Below are positions 1 through 8,795 of a DNA stretch of 64,000 bases, in pieces. This DNA comes from Nocardia amikacinitolerans NBRC 108937 (lineage in GTDB: Bacteria; Actinomycetota; Actinomycetes; Mycobacteriales; Mycobacteriaceae), in contig NZ_BDAU01000001.1 in the NCBI RefSeq assembly GCF_001612615.1, positions 431,737 to 495,736 on the forward strand. The letters run 5' to 3'. Every line of letters begins with the position of its first letter. Position 1 is the first letter of the stretch. A program made the position numbers and the translations under genes. Under the pieces are notes generated by a model that worked only from the letters and a program-made list of their open reading frames with translations, had not been told where the DNA came from and made no database searches.

Positions 1-543
1 ACCAGGATCGCCTCGTTCACCGCCATCTCCGGACCCAATCTCGATCACCTCGGCGTCCAGCTGCGCGAGCTGGCCGTCCGGCCGCACCGGATCCAGCGGC
101 TGCTGGCCGACCGCAAATTCTGGCGGCACGGCGCGGGCTCGGCGCGCACCGCGGCCGTCCGCGTCACCTATCCGCCGCGGATGCGCACCTGGCTGATCGA
201 ACTCCTCGGCGGCATCCCCGCCGCGTACGCGCCGATCGCGCCGACGTGGCGTTCGGACCTGATCGCGGGCACGCGCATCGCGCACGCCAACCTGGCGCCC
301 CGCCTGCTGCGCCCGCGCCCCCGGCCGACCCCGGTGCCGGTGCAGATGGTGGTCGACACCACCGACGTGCTGGTGCCGCCGTTCCTCTACTACGGCAGCG
401 CCCGGTGGGTGGACCGGCTGTGGCGCTGTTCGATCCCCGCCGACCATTGGCTGCCGAGCACCGAACCGCTACTGGTCGCCGAGGCGCTCGGCAATTTCGT
501 CGAAGACCTGACCGCGGCCGACACCAGCCTGCCCCGCGGCTGA
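1..543 (+). CDS. Alpha/beta-hydrolase family protein, C-terminal part (5' truncated by window edge)
   Basis: The reading frame is open from the first base and stops with TGA at 541-543, so only the last 180 residues are present. The tail resembles the end of an alpha/beta hydrolase fold: a PVQMVVDTTDVLVPP strand-and-loop where the acid residue normally sits, then IPADHWLP, whose His fits the catalytic histidine, and a helix ending in a GNFVEDL-like segment. This is the layout of EphD-type epoxide hydrolases and related haloalkane dehalogenase-like enzymes. The nucleophile elbow lies outside the window, so substrate and exact family are open. The next gene is convergent, 7 bp away. Confidence 0.6.
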   Translation, partial: TRIASFTAISGPNLDHLGVQLRELAVRPHRIQRLLADRKFWRHGAGSARTAAVRVTYPPRMRTWLIELLGGIPAAYAPIAPTWRSDLIAGTRIAHANLAPRLLRPRPRPTPVPVQMVVDTTDVLVPPFLYYGSARWVDRLWRCSIPADHWLPSTEPLLVAEALGNFVEDLTAADTSLPRG

Positions 544-550
544 GTTCGTC

Positions 551-1054
551 TCAGGCCTCGTGTCCCGGAGACAAATCGAGGACCGCGGCGAGGCGCAGCG
601 CGGGACGCGCCGAATCGGCGGCGCGCCCCGCGGTCGGTTCCAGGACGACGCCGACGTGATCGCCGAAGTCGTACCTGGCCACGATGCGGCCCGTGAACCA
701 GTGCGTCGCCGCGCTCAGGATCGGCAGCCCGTGCGGCCCCTCGGTCCACGCGCAGCGGGCGAATTTGTCCGTGCTGTCGCCTGTTTCGGCGCCGAACAAC
801 CGCGCGAGTTCCCGGTCCTGCTCGGTCAGCAGGTGCACGGCGAGGTGGTCGGCGTCCGCGGCGACACGGAAGGTGTGGTTGTTCTCGGACAACCCGACCA
901 CGAAGCGCGGCGGGTCGATGCTCAGCTGCGTGCCGAAGCCGACGAGACATCCCGCGCGGGTTCCGCACGCGACCGTGGTGACCACCCAGATCGGATAGTC
1001 CGCCGCGGCGAGTACCGCGTCGAAAGCGTCGCGCACCTCCGAGTCGTTCGGCAC
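551..1054 (-). CDS. Flavin reductase domain protein
   Basis: A 167-residue protein with the single-domain flavin reductase fold. The sequence shows an N-terminal strand (PIWVVTTVA), a CLVGFGTQLSIDPP segment matching the flavin-contacting region of these enzymes, and a later GDHVGVVLE strand. Such proteins reduce FMN or FAD with NAD(P)H to supply a two-component monooxygenase, or bind flavin or F420 as small oxidoreductases; which applies here is not visible. No monooxygenase partner is adjacent. The ATG at 1054 is the first start in the frame that leaves the conserved N-terminus intact. It converges with the hydrolase fragment. Confidence 0.8.
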   Translation of the reverse strand: MPNDSEVRDAFDAVLAAADYPIWVVTTVACGTRAGCLVGFGTQLSIDPPRFVVGLSENNHTFRVAADADHLAVHLLTEQDRELARLFGAETGDSTDKFARCAWTEGPHGLPILSAATHWFTGRIVARYDFGDHVGVVLEPTAGRAADSARPALRLAAVLDLSPGHEA

Positions 1055-1138
1055 AGCTGACCTCTCCTTCGCTCACGCATCGGCCGCGGGCGCCGCCGAG
1101 GGGGTGCTCCGGCCTCGACGACACCGTAGCGCGCCCGG

Positions 1139-1828
1139 TCACCACCGATCGGGATCGCGCGGCTCGTCGCCGCCCTTGGCGACCTCGTCGCCGAACAGGG
1201 TCATCTCGCGCTCGTCGTCGCCGCGCGCCGACGACGGGTCGGCGATGGGCTCGCGAACCGGACGCGCTTCGTCGTGCTTCGTCGGCACGGCCACCGTCTC
1301 TTCGTCCTCGACCACGTACTTGCGCACGCGCGCGGGGCCCGCTGTCTCATTGTCGCCGCCGATGTTCAGCCGCTCCTCGGAACGGATCGGCTCGACGTCC
1401 TCGGTCCGCCCCATGCCGGTCCGCCTGTCGCGATCGATCGCCCGGTCCGCGGCCGTCGGCTGGTTGCCCATCTGGTTCTCGCCGTAGGGCCTGCCGTAGG
1501 TCTTCCACGCCGAGAGGGCCGGGTCGATGTGGTAGTGGTCGAACAGTTCTCGCTCGCTGCGCTGGCTGATGTTGCCGTCCTCTTCCAGGTACGGCGCGGA
1601 CTTGACCTCGTCCTTGCCGACTCGCACCTGCAGCGCCGAGCGATCGCGCCGGTGTTCGGCGCCCGCCAGCGGAACCAGCGAGTCGTGTCCGAACAAGCCC
1701 GTGGAGACGGCGATCCAGGTCGGGAAGCCGCTCGCGTTGTCCACGTAGATCTTCTTGACCCTGCCGACCTTGTCCCCGTCGCGGTCGTAGACGGTGCTGC
1801 CGAGTACCGAATCCAGCAAGTTGGTCAT
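1139..1828 (-). CDS. PRC-barrel protein with a DUF2382-like C-terminal segment
   Basis: A 229-residue soluble protein. Residues about 1-85 form a PRC-barrel, recognisable from LGSTVYDRDGDKVGRVKKIY near the N-terminus. Residues about 148-205 contain EERLNI and VRKYVVEDEETVAVP, typical of the DUF2382 stress-associated domain. This two-domain architecture is common in actinobacteria and often linked to stress or stationary phase; its biochemical role is not established. The ATG at 1828 is chosen because a good ribosome binding site (GGAGGAGACC) sits just upstream; the open frame continues further up without a conserved sequence. The C-terminus is acidic and low complexity. Confidence 0.8.
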   Translation of the reverse strand: MTNLLDSVLGSTVYDRDGDKVGRVKKIYVDNASGFPTWIAVSTGLFGHDSLVPLAGAEHRRDRSALQVRVGKDEVKSAPYLEEDGNISQRSERELFDHYHIDPALSAWKTYGRPYGENQMGNQPTAADRAIDRDRRTGMGRTEDVEPIRSEERLNIGGDNETAGPARVRKYVVEDEETVAVPTKHDEARPVREPIADPSSARGDDEREMTLFGDEVAKGGDEPRDPDRW

Positions 1829-2073
1829 GGTCTCCTCCTCGATCCTTCCTCCGGACGATCGCGGCGACCAGCCGAGCGAACGATTAGCAGGACACCGCGG
1901 ACCTGCATGATCATCAGTTACACAGCGGCAACTACCCGCTCCCTTCCTGCACAAACAGCGGCCGGTCGAGCCTCGGAATCCGAGTCCCGAGCAGCCGGAC
2001 CGCGACCCGCCATCGGCGTTTGCGACAATGGTGGCTTCGATTGCCCAGCTCACGAAGGACCCCCGCAGACCCG

Positions 2074-3504
2074 ATGGCCGACAGCAGTATCGATCCCGAC
2101 GAGCTCGCCACCTGTCTTCGGGTACTCGACCAGGCCGGACAGCTGGACAAGGAACACCCCGACTCGATCGCGGTGCAGCGCGCCGTCGGGCACATGTTCA
2201 AGAAGCTCAAGCAGCGCCGCCGCGTCGAGGCGCGCGACAAGGTCTCGACCGCGGATCGCGCGGTGGTCGCCGCCACCGCCACCGGCTCGCCGAATCGTAT
2301 CGACGACGAGACCGCGGGCATCCCCTTGACCTCCACGGCCAGGGGCGCGAGCGCGGGCACCTTGATGCGCGCGCGGCCCTGCTACATCTGCAAACAGCGC
2401 TACACCCGCGTCGACGCCTTCTACCACCAGCTGTGCCCTGAGTGCGCCGAGAGCAGCCACGCCAAGCGCGACGCGCGCACCGATCTGTCCGGCCGCCGCG
2501 CGCTGCTCACCGGCGGCCGCGCCAAGATCGGCATGTACATCGCGCTGCGGCTGCTGCGCGACGGCGCGCACACCACCATCACCACCCGTTTCCCCAACGA
2601 CGCCATCCGCCGCTTCGCCGCTATGGACGACAGCGCCGACTGGCTGCACCGGCTGCGCATCGTCGGCATCGACCTGCGCGATCCGGCGCAGGTGGTGGCG
2701 CTCGCCGACGACGTCGCCGCGCAGGGTCCGCTGGACATCCTGATCAACAACGCGGCCCAGACCGTGCGCCGCTCCCCCGGCGCCTACAGCGCGCTGGTGG
2801 AGGCCGAGTCCGGTCCGCTGCCCGCGGGCGCGCTGCCCGACGTAGTGAGCTTCGGCAAGACCATGCAGGCGCACCCGACCGCGCTCACCGCCTCGCTGGC
2901 GCCCACGCTCACCGCCGCGGACGTCGCGGAGCTCGCCTTGGTCGCGGGATCCGCCACCCCGGAACGGATTTCGCGCGGCGTGGCGATCGACGCGGGCGGG
3001 CTGGTGCCCGATCTGGCGCACACCAACAGCTGGGTGCAGACCGTCGGCGAGGTCGATCCCACCGAGCTGCTCGAAGTGCAGCTGTGCAATTCGGTGGCGC
3101 CGTTCATCCTGGTGTCGCGCCTGCGCCCGGCGATGGCGGCCGCGTCGGCGCGCCGCAAGTACATCGTGAACGTCTCCGCCATGGAGGGTCAGTTCAGCCG
3201 CGGGTACAAGGGCCCGGGACATCCGCACACCAATATGGCCAAGGCGGCGCTGAACATGCTGACCCGCACCAGCGCCAAGGAGATGTTCGAGTCGGACTCG
3301 ATCCTGATGACGGCCGTGGACACCGGCTGGATCACCGACGAGCGCCCGCACTACACCAAGATCCGCCTGGCCGAGGAAGGCTTCCACGCGCCGCTCGACC
3401 TGGTGGACGGCGCCGCCCGCGTCTACGACCCGATCGTGCGGGGCGAGGACGGCGTCGACCTCTACGGCTGCTTCCTCAAGGACTATCAGCCCTCGCCGTG
3501 GTGA
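2074..3504 (+). CDS. SDR-family oxidoreductase with N-terminal Cys4 motif
   Basis: A 476-residue protein, almost twice the usual SDR length. Residues about 1-100 are a charged N-terminal region. Cys103, Cys106, Cys121 and Cys124 (CYIC and CPEC pairs) form a likely zinc-binding knuckle. A Rossmann domain starts near residue 135 with a GGRAKIGMY nucleotide-binding loop and ILINNAAQ. The usual Tyr-x-x-x-Lys active site reads THR-Asn-Met-Ala-Lys (HTNMAK), so Tyr appears replaced by Thr. This may mark a subfamily or a non-catalytic binder. ATG at 2074 is preferred (AAGGA upstream) over one at 2020. Substrate unknown. Confidence 0.75.
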   Translation: MADSSIDPDELATCLRVLDQAGQLDKEHPDSIAVQRAVGHMFKKLKQRRRVEARDKVSTADRAVVAATATGSPNRIDDETAGIPLTSTARGASAGTLMRARPCYICKQRYTRVDAFYHQLCPECAESSHAKRDARTDLSGRRALLTGGRAKIGMYIALRLLRDGAHTTITTRFPNDAIRRFAAMDDSADWLHRLRIVGIDLRDPAQVVALADDVAAQGPLDILINNAAQTVRRSPGAYSALVEAESGPLPAGALPDVVSFGKTMQAHPTALTASLAPTLTAADVAELALVAGSATPERISRGVAIDAGGLVPDLAHTNSWVQTVGEVDPTELLEVQLCNSVAPFILVSRLRPAMAAASARRKYIVNVSAMEGQFSRGYKGPGHPHTNMAKAALNMLTRTSAKEMFESDSILMTAVDTGWITDERPHYTKIRLAEEGFHAPLDLVDGAARVYDPIVRGEDGVDLYGCFLKDYQPSPW

Positions 3505-3574
3505 GCCTCCTTCACCGTGCCGGGTCGATCGCGCAGAATCGCGGGTGACACCGGCTACCACGATCGGAGGGCGC

Positions 3575-4369
3575 ATGGCGGATCAGGGTGGAGCGCGGCG
3601 CACCGGACTCGGGGCTCTGCTGCGCGACAAGGCGCCGTTCCTGCGCTGGTCGACGATCCGTTTCGCGCTCGGCGGACGATCCGTGCTGCGCACCGGGCAG
3701 GTCGGCGACGGCCGCGAGGAGGCCGTCCGGCAGCACGTGCTGCACACCGCGACGGCGGGCGACCCGGACAGTGTGCTCGCCGCTTTCGACGATTTCGCGC
3801 GCAACCGCAGCATCCTGATGAACGTCGGCGACGAGAAGGGCTTGCTGTTGGACGCCGCGGTGGTGCGGGCGAAGCCGCTGCTCGCGCTGGAGCTCGGCGC
3901 CTACTGCGGATACAGCGCGGTGCGGACGGGACGGCTGCTGCCGCCGAAAGGGCGGCTCGTCTCGGTGGAGGCCAGTGCCGCCAACGCGGCGATCGCGACC
4001 GAGGTGATCGCGCACGCCGGACTCGGCGATCGGGTCGAGGTGGTGGTCGGCAAGATCGGCGACGGCGGCACGACCATGCGCACGCTCGCCGTCGATCACG
4101 GATTCGCTTCGGGCGCGCTCGATTTCGTCTTCCTCGACCACCTGAAGACCGCGTATCTGCCCGACCTGCTCGCGCTGCTCGAGGTGCACTGGCTGCATCC
4201 GGGCAGCCTCGTCGTCGCCGACAACGTGAAGATCCCCGGCGCGCCGGACTACCTGCGCTACATGCGCGAGAACCAGGGTCTGTCCTGGCGCACCGTGGAG
4301 CACCGCACGCACGTCGAATACCAATCGCTGCTGCACGATCTCGTCCTCGAGTCGGAATACCTCGGCTGA
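3575..4369 (+). CDS. Class I SAM-dependent O-methyltransferase (catechol O-methyltransferase-like)
   Basis: A 264-residue protein with a SAM-binding Rossmann core: LLALELGAYCGYSAVR is motif I, LVSVEASAAN follows with the acidic ribose-binding residue, and LDFVFLDHLKTAYLPDL plus VVADNVKIPG match the metal-binding loop of mammalian COMT-type enzymes. These transfer methyl groups to catechol-like hydroxyls. The N-terminal 90 residues are helical, as in the mycobacterial member Rv1703c. ATG at 3575 is chosen because GGAGGGC sits directly upstream; a GTG at 3545 in the same frame lacks this. It lies 70 bp after the SDR gene on the same strand and may be cotranscribed with it. Confidence 0.82.
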   Translation: MADQGGARRTGLGALLRDKAPFLRWSTIRFALGGRSVLRTGQVGDGREEAVRQHVLHTATAGDPDSVLAAFDDFARNRSILMNVGDEKGLLLDAAVVRAKPLLALELGAYCGYSAVRTGRLLPPKGRLVSVEASAANAAIATEVIAHAGLGDRVEVVVGKIGDGGTTMRTLAVDHGFASGALDFVFLDHLKTAYLPDLLALLEVHWLHPGSLVVADNVKIPGAPDYLRYMRENQGLSWRTVEHRTHVEYQSLLHDLVLESEYLG

Positions 4370-4440
4370 TCGGTTTCCGCTCGGTCCTACGGTATTCGGT
4401 GCCACCGAGTTCGATTCGCGTGCGTGCGTTTCCGGACGGT

Positions 4441-5205
4441 TCAGCCGCGATCGCGCAGGTGCCGGGTGACGAATTCCGCCAGCGCGCCGACGTGTTCGTC
4501 GAGGTAGAAGTGGCCGCCGGGGAAGGTCGCGCGCTCGAACCCGCCCGAAGTGAACGCCCGCCATTCGTCGGCCTGCTCCGGCGTGGTGGTCGGGTCCTCG
4601 GTGCCGACCAGCGCGGCGAGATCGCAGGCCAGCGGCGCGCTCTTCCGGTGCGCGTAGGTCTCCACGGCTCGATAGTCGCTGCGCACCGCGGGCAGCACCA
4701 GGTCGGCGAGGCCGGGTTCGGTGCGCAGCAGCGCGATCGGCGCTGGGTCGGCCGCGAGGCGCTCCAGGTCCGCGATGAGCGCCTCGTCGGACTCCAGATG
4801 CAAGCGGGCGGGTTCGGCGAAAGACGGTGTGGGACGGCCCGAGACGAACAGCGCGGTCAGTTCCTGTCCACCGTCCTCTAGCCTGCGGGCGGTCTCGTAG
4901 GCGAGGGTGGCGCCCATGCTGTGCCCGAACAGCGCGAGACCGGACCGAGGACCGCGTGCCAGCAACTCCCCGGCGATCAGGTCGGCCAGCGCGTGCAGAT
5001 CCGGGACCGCCTGCTCGGCAAGTCGATCTTGTCGACCCGGATATTGCACGGCCAGTACCGCCACGCCGGAACCGATTTCGCGGGCCAGCTCACGGTAGGC
5101 GGTTGCCGAACCGCCGCCCGGCGGGAAACACACCAGGTAATGACGCGGCGCCGGTTCGGTGCGCAGCACGCGCAGCCAGTCGGTGGCGGTGATCGTCTCG
5201 TCCAC
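4441..5205 (-). CDS. Type II thioesterase (GrsT/TesA-like)
   Basis: A 254-residue alpha/beta-hydrolase of the type II thioesterase family, which removes misprimed acyl groups from NRPS or PKS carrier proteins or releases products. Visible signatures are LVCFPPGGGSATAYR at residues about 24-38, the nucleophile elbow FGHSMG near residue 94, an acid-bearing LVGTEDPTT strand and the catalytic His in FPGGHFYLDEH near the end. No NRPS or PKS gene is in the window, so it may serve a distant cluster. The divergent CoA transferase begins about 40 bp away, so the two promoters overlap. Confidence 0.88.
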   Translation of the reverse strand: MDETITATDWLRVLRTEPAPRHYLVCFPPGGGSATAYRELAREIGSGVAVLAVQYPGRQDRLAEQAVPDLHALADLIAGELLARGPRSGLALFGHSMGATLAYETARRLEDGGQELTALFVSGRPTPSFAEPARLHLESDEALIADLERLAADPAPIALLRTEPGLADLVLPAVRSDYRAVETYAHRKSAPLACDLAALVGTEDPTTTPEQADEWRAFTSGGFERATFPGGHFYLDEHVGALAEFVTRHLRDRG

Positions 5206-5245
5206 GTCGGTCTCCTTCTCCTCCGGTGCGGCTAGTCTCGATCTG

Positions 5246-6592
5246 GTGAACGCGCACGCACGGCTGGTCCACGACTACGAAGCCGGAATCGGAGTCCCCG
5301 CTTCCGAAATTACGCACTCCCCCGATCCTGGCAGCAATCTCGCTGCGACACTGCCGGTATGGTCACTGGCCGCGGGATCGGTGGCCGCCGTGGCTGCCGC
5401 GGCCAACCGGTTGCGCGACGCGCACGGGCTGGCTCCGGTGCCGCACCGGATCGATCCGGAACGGATCACCGCCGCGTTCTCGAGCGACAGCCTGCTGCGG
5501 GCGAACGGCCGCCCGGTATCGATGTTCGCCGATCTGTCCGGATTCTTCCCCACCTTCGACGGGTGGGTGCGCACCCACGCCAACTACCCCCACCACCGAA
5601 CCCGCCTGCTCGCCGCGCTCGGCCTACCGGAGGACGCGCCCCTCGATCTCGCGGTCGCCCACATCGCCATGAGCCGCGCCTCCGACATCGAGGACAACGC
5701 CGCGGCGGCGGGAGCGATCGCGGTGCAGGTGCGCACCGAGGACGAGTGGGCCGCGAGTCCGCAGGCGCATGCCGCCGCGTCCGGCCCGGTGGTCGCCATG
5801 GAACCGCGCCAGGATCGAGCGGGCGCGCAGTTCCGTTCCGACGCAACGCCGTTCCAGCCCTTGCGCGGCGTGCGCGTGCTCGACATGACGCGGGTGATCG
5901 CCGGGCCGGTCGCCACGAGGACGCTGGCGCTGCTGGGGGCCGAGGTGCTGCGGGTGGATCCGCCGTGGTTGCCCGAGATCCCGTGGCAGTACGCCGACAC
6001 CTGCCAGGGCAAGCACTCCGCGGTCGTCGACTTGCGCGCCCAGTCGGCGGTGTTTCACGATCTGCTCGCCTCGGCCGACGTGCTCGTCAGCGGGTATCGT
6101 CCCGGCGCGCTCGAGCACGCGGGGCTCATCACGGCCGTGCGCCCCGGCCTGGTGCACGGCCGGGTCAGCGCGTGGGGCGAGTCCGGTCCGTGGGGCGCGC
6201 GCCGCGGCTTCGACAGCATCGTGCAGGCCGCCACCGGCATCTCCATCCTGGAGGGCGCGCCCTCGGTGCCCGGCGCACTGCCCGCGCAGGCACTCGACCA
6301 CGCCTCCGGTTATCTGCTGGCCGCGGGCGTGATCGACGCGCTGGCCGCCCGCACCTACGACGGCATCGGCCGCGACGTACGAGTCTCCTTGGCGCGCACG
6401 GCCTCCTGGCTGCTCACCCACCCGGCCCGCACCCTCCAGCACAGCCCCGCAACGGCCCCCAACCCCGAACTGACCGTGCGCCACGGCGCCCTCGTGACGG
6501 CCGCGCCAGCCCTGGCGGAGTACCCGGATTACGCCTGGCCCGCCCCGCAATTCGGCGCGGGCTCGCCCGCTTGGCCGGTCCGTACCCGGTAG
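5246..6592 (+). CDS. CoA transferase family III (CaiB/BaiF) protein
   Basis: A 448-residue protein with an N-terminal region of about 195 residues followed by the start of a class III CoA transferase: RVLDMTRVIAGPVATR is the classical CaiB/BaiF N-terminal motif, and RGFDSIVQAATG carries the Asp where the family nucleophile sits. In usual family members DxTRVxAGP lies within 20 residues of the N-terminus, so this is a permuted or split arrangement in which the first part resembles the C-terminal half of the fold. GTG at 5246 is chosen because an upstream ATG at 5159 would overlap the divergent thioesterase. Acyl substrate unknown. Confidence 0.8.
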   Translation: MNAHARLVHDYEAGIGVPASEITHSPDPGSNLAATLPVWSLAAGSVAAVAAAANRLRDAHGLAPVPHRIDPERITAAFSSDSLLRANGRPVSMFADLSGFFPTFDGWVRTHANYPHHRTRLLAALGLPEDAPLDLAVAHIAMSRASDIEDNAAAAGAIAVQVRTEDEWAASPQAHAAASGPVVAMEPRQDRAGAQFRSDATPFQPLRGVRVLDMTRVIAGPVATRTLALLGAEVLRVDPPWLPEIPWQYADTCQGKHSAVVDLRAQSAVFHDLLASADVLVSGYRPGALEHAGLITAVRPGLVHGRVSAWGESGPWGARRGFDSIVQAATGISILEGAPSVPGALPAQALDHASGYLLAAGVIDALAARTYDGIGRDVRVSLARTASWLLTHPARTLQHSPATAPNPELTVRHGALVTAAPALAEYPDYAWPAPQFGAGSPAWPVRTR

Positions 6593-6990
6593 GGCGCTGC
6601 GTCCTTCGCGCGGTGGTGGGCGCTACCGCGTGGAGGGTGAGCAGCGACGGGTGTCGGCCGAATGGTGTGAGCGCCCGGATGGCAACGGCCCGCGCTCCGC
6701 TGGCAGCGCCAGACGCGGTGAGCCACCCCCAGGTTGGGCCGCGCAAGTGCGGTGCGCGCCGCCGCAGAACTACTTCGGGTCCACGGCTCCGAGATCCGGC
6801 GTTGTGACCGCCGGCGGACTCTAAGCCGCGTCGGCGGGCACTCCACGTCTCGGACGAACCTGAGCATGCGGGCGAGACCCGTCGAGCGGCGATGTGCAGG
6901 TCGCACCTGGAGTGGACTTCGGCCTGCAATGCCGTGGCGGCGTTGCGGGCCGAAGATCCGTGGGTGCGCACCGGCTTGCGCGGCGTCCTG
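6593..6990. other. Gene-free stretch between the CoA transferase and the TROVE gene
   Basis: Both flanking genes run towards this 398-base stretch. The open frames through it have no recognisable protein sequence, and no T-tailed hairpin was found. It may be a gene remnant, but nothing in it could be matched to a family. Confidence 0.4.
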
Positions 6991-8589
6991 TCAGTCGTCG
7001 CGGGCGAAGTCCGCGAGCAGGGTCGGGACCGCAGCGTCGAAGCCCGCGATGTCGAGCATTCCGGCGTCCGACGGGTCCGCGATGCTGAAGTTGGTGGCGG
7101 TCATGCCGACCACGACCAGCTTCGCGTGCGGGTTGACCTCGCGGCGGTAGCGCTGCAAGGCCTGGTGCGGGTGGATGCGGCCCGCCCAGGTCTCGGAGTC
7201 GGTGAAGATCGAGAACACGTCCACCTCGAGTCCCTGCTCCAGCGCGTAGGTCATCGGCAGGGAGCAGTCGGTGCCGCCGAACGGCAGCGCGGACACGGCG
7301 CGCACCGCGTCGTCCAGCCGCTGGCGCGGGCTGATCGCGAGCGGTGTCAGTTCCGCCTGGCCGGCCCACGCACCGCTCGCGGACGTGAAACCGACGATGG
7401 AGTGCGCGTTTTCGGTACTGGCGGTCACCAATGCCAGGGCGGCACTGGCCTCCCGTGCCGTCAGCGGTGTTCCGCCGATCTGCACGGCCATGGACCCGGA
7501 CACGTCGAGGGCGAGCAGGTGCCGCTTGCCGGTCGGTCGCACCGCCTCGAACGCCGCGTAGAACGCGGCGTCCAGCGCGTCCACGATCGGCGCTGACGGC
7601 TCCCACCGGCCATCGCCGCGCACGGATCGGCCCGCGGCGTAGGTGCGCAGCGCGACGAGGACGTTCACCGGGTGCACCCGCGCCTTGCGCAGGCGCGCCG
7701 GATCGGCGAGCTGACGCGCGACCGCGGCGGCCCGCTCCCCCAGCGGGGCGAGCAACCCCAGCCGGGTCAGTCGCGGCAGCTGGCGCATCAGCGCCGTCTG
7801 CGGAATCCCGTTGTCCAGCAGCGCCTCCCACACGGCGGGCCGGTCGAGCGCGGCGTCGGGCAGCATCTCCCAGGACAACCGGTACGCACGCACCAGATCG
7901 GGGATCTCGCCGACAGGCGCCGCCTGCGCCCGGTGGTAGCCCTCGACGAGCCGCAGCCCGTCCAGGGACGCTTCGCGACCACAGATCCAGTCGAACAGGC
8001 GCTTGCGGTCCGCCTCTGCGGTGTCCGGGTGCGCGAGCCGCAGCAGGTCGCGGTGCGTCCACCCTTCCCGCTGGCGGTACTTCACCACCTGGAAGGCGAG
8101 ATCGTCGACGGTCTTCTCGACGTACCAGTGCGCGACGGCGCGGCGCAGCCCACGGCCCCAGCCGCGGAACTGCTCGACGTAGCGCGCGAACAGGAACAGG
8201 TGGGTTCCGGTGCGCGCCACCAACGGCAGCGCGTCGAGCGCGGTCCGGCGGCCGTCGACATCGCCGAGCGAGGCCGCGGCGGCGAGCGCGAACAGCGCGG
8301 GGTTCTGCCTGGGCGCGCGGCCCGCCGTGGAGATCGCGACGACCTCGGCGACCAGCTCGGCGGTACGGTCGCGCGCGAAATCCAGGACGACCTCGGCGTT
8401 CTCCTTGGTCAGCTCCGCGGCGCGCGCGTAGTAGGTGCCGCCGTCGGTGCCCAGCGTCAGGAACCGGCGCAGCCGTACCTCGGGGGTGACCTCGAAGCCG
8501 AAGCCGCCCGCGTTGTTGCGCACCTGTCGTGCGTCCGCCCGCTCCGTCTGCGGCGTGGAGCGGGTGTTGATCCCGGCCAGCGCGTCCAT
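6991..8589 (-). CDS. rsr: TROVE domain protein, bacterial Ro60/Rsr orthologue
   Basis: A 532-residue RNA-binding protein of the Ro60/Rsr family. Residues about 15-350 form the helical TROVE ring (NNAGGFGFEV, RRFLTLGTDGGTYY, FARYVEQFRGWGRGLRRAV). Residues about 355-532 are a von Willebrand A domain with an intact MIDAS: DVSGS at 362-366, GGTD near 438 and FTDSETW near 464. Rsr binds Y RNAs and helps 3' exonucleases handle structured RNA in Deinococcus. ATG at 8589 has GAGGAAAC upstream. Two Y-RNA-like elements lie immediately upstream on the same strand, supporting a functional Ro ribonucleoprotein. No RtcA/RtcB genes are nearby. Confidence 0.93.
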   Translation of the reverse strand: MDALAGINTRSTPQTERADARQVRNNAGGFGFEVTPEVRLRRFLTLGTDGGTYYARAAELTKENAEVVLDFARDRTAELVAEVVAISTAGRAPRQNPALFALAAAASLGDVDGRRTALDALPLVARTGTHLFLFARYVEQFRGWGRGLRRAVAHWYVEKTVDDLAFQVVKYRQREGWTHRDLLRLAHPDTAEADRKRLFDWICGREASLDGLRLVEGYHRAQAAPVGEIPDLVRAYRLSWEMLPDAALDRPAVWEALLDNGIPQTALMRQLPRLTRLGLLAPLGERAAAVARQLADPARLRKARVHPVNVLVALRTYAAGRSVRGDGRWEPSAPIVDALDAAFYAAFEAVRPTGKRHLLALDVSGSMAVQIGGTPLTAREASAALALVTASTENAHSIVGFTSASGAWAGQAELTPLAISPRQRLDDAVRAVSALPFGGTDCSLPMTYALEQGLEVDVFSIFTDSETWAGRIHPHQALQRYRREVNPHAKLVVVGMTATNFSIADPSDAGMLDIAGFDAAVPTLLADFARDD

Positions 8590-8681
8590 GTTTCCTCGTT
8601 TCCGGCCTCGCGAGAGGCGTGTCGGGAACGGGGCACGGACGAGTCGTGCGCCAACAGGCTTCCGCCGCCCCCGTTCGACGA

Positions 8682-8793
8682 GACGCGAAGAACGGTCGTG
8701 GTGTGCCGACCGGACCACGCCCCATGCGGAGCGCGTCAGGAGTTGAACCCGATAAACCAGATAACCGATCGACTCCGGCCCGTTCTTCGCGTC
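8682..8793 (-). ncRNA. Y-RNA-like gene 1 (short form, partial tRNA mimic)
   Basis: A 112-nt element on the TROVE gene strand. Its ends form a perfect 14-bp stem (GACGCGAAGAACGG with its complement). Inside it shares a 20-nt block (plus strand CGGTCGTGGTGTGCCGACCG) and GACTCCGGCCCG with the neighbouring element; read on the minus strand these give GGGCCGGAGTC near the 5' end, similar to the conserved GGUCCGA of Y RNAs that Ro60 recognises. It keeps a T-arm-like hairpin (8736-8752) and a six-bp hairpin with a GCAT loop (8718-8733) but has no D-arm. This resembles the less tRNA-like second Y RNA (YrlB) seen beside rsr in some bacteria. Confidence 0.75.
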
Positions 8794-8795
8794 CT

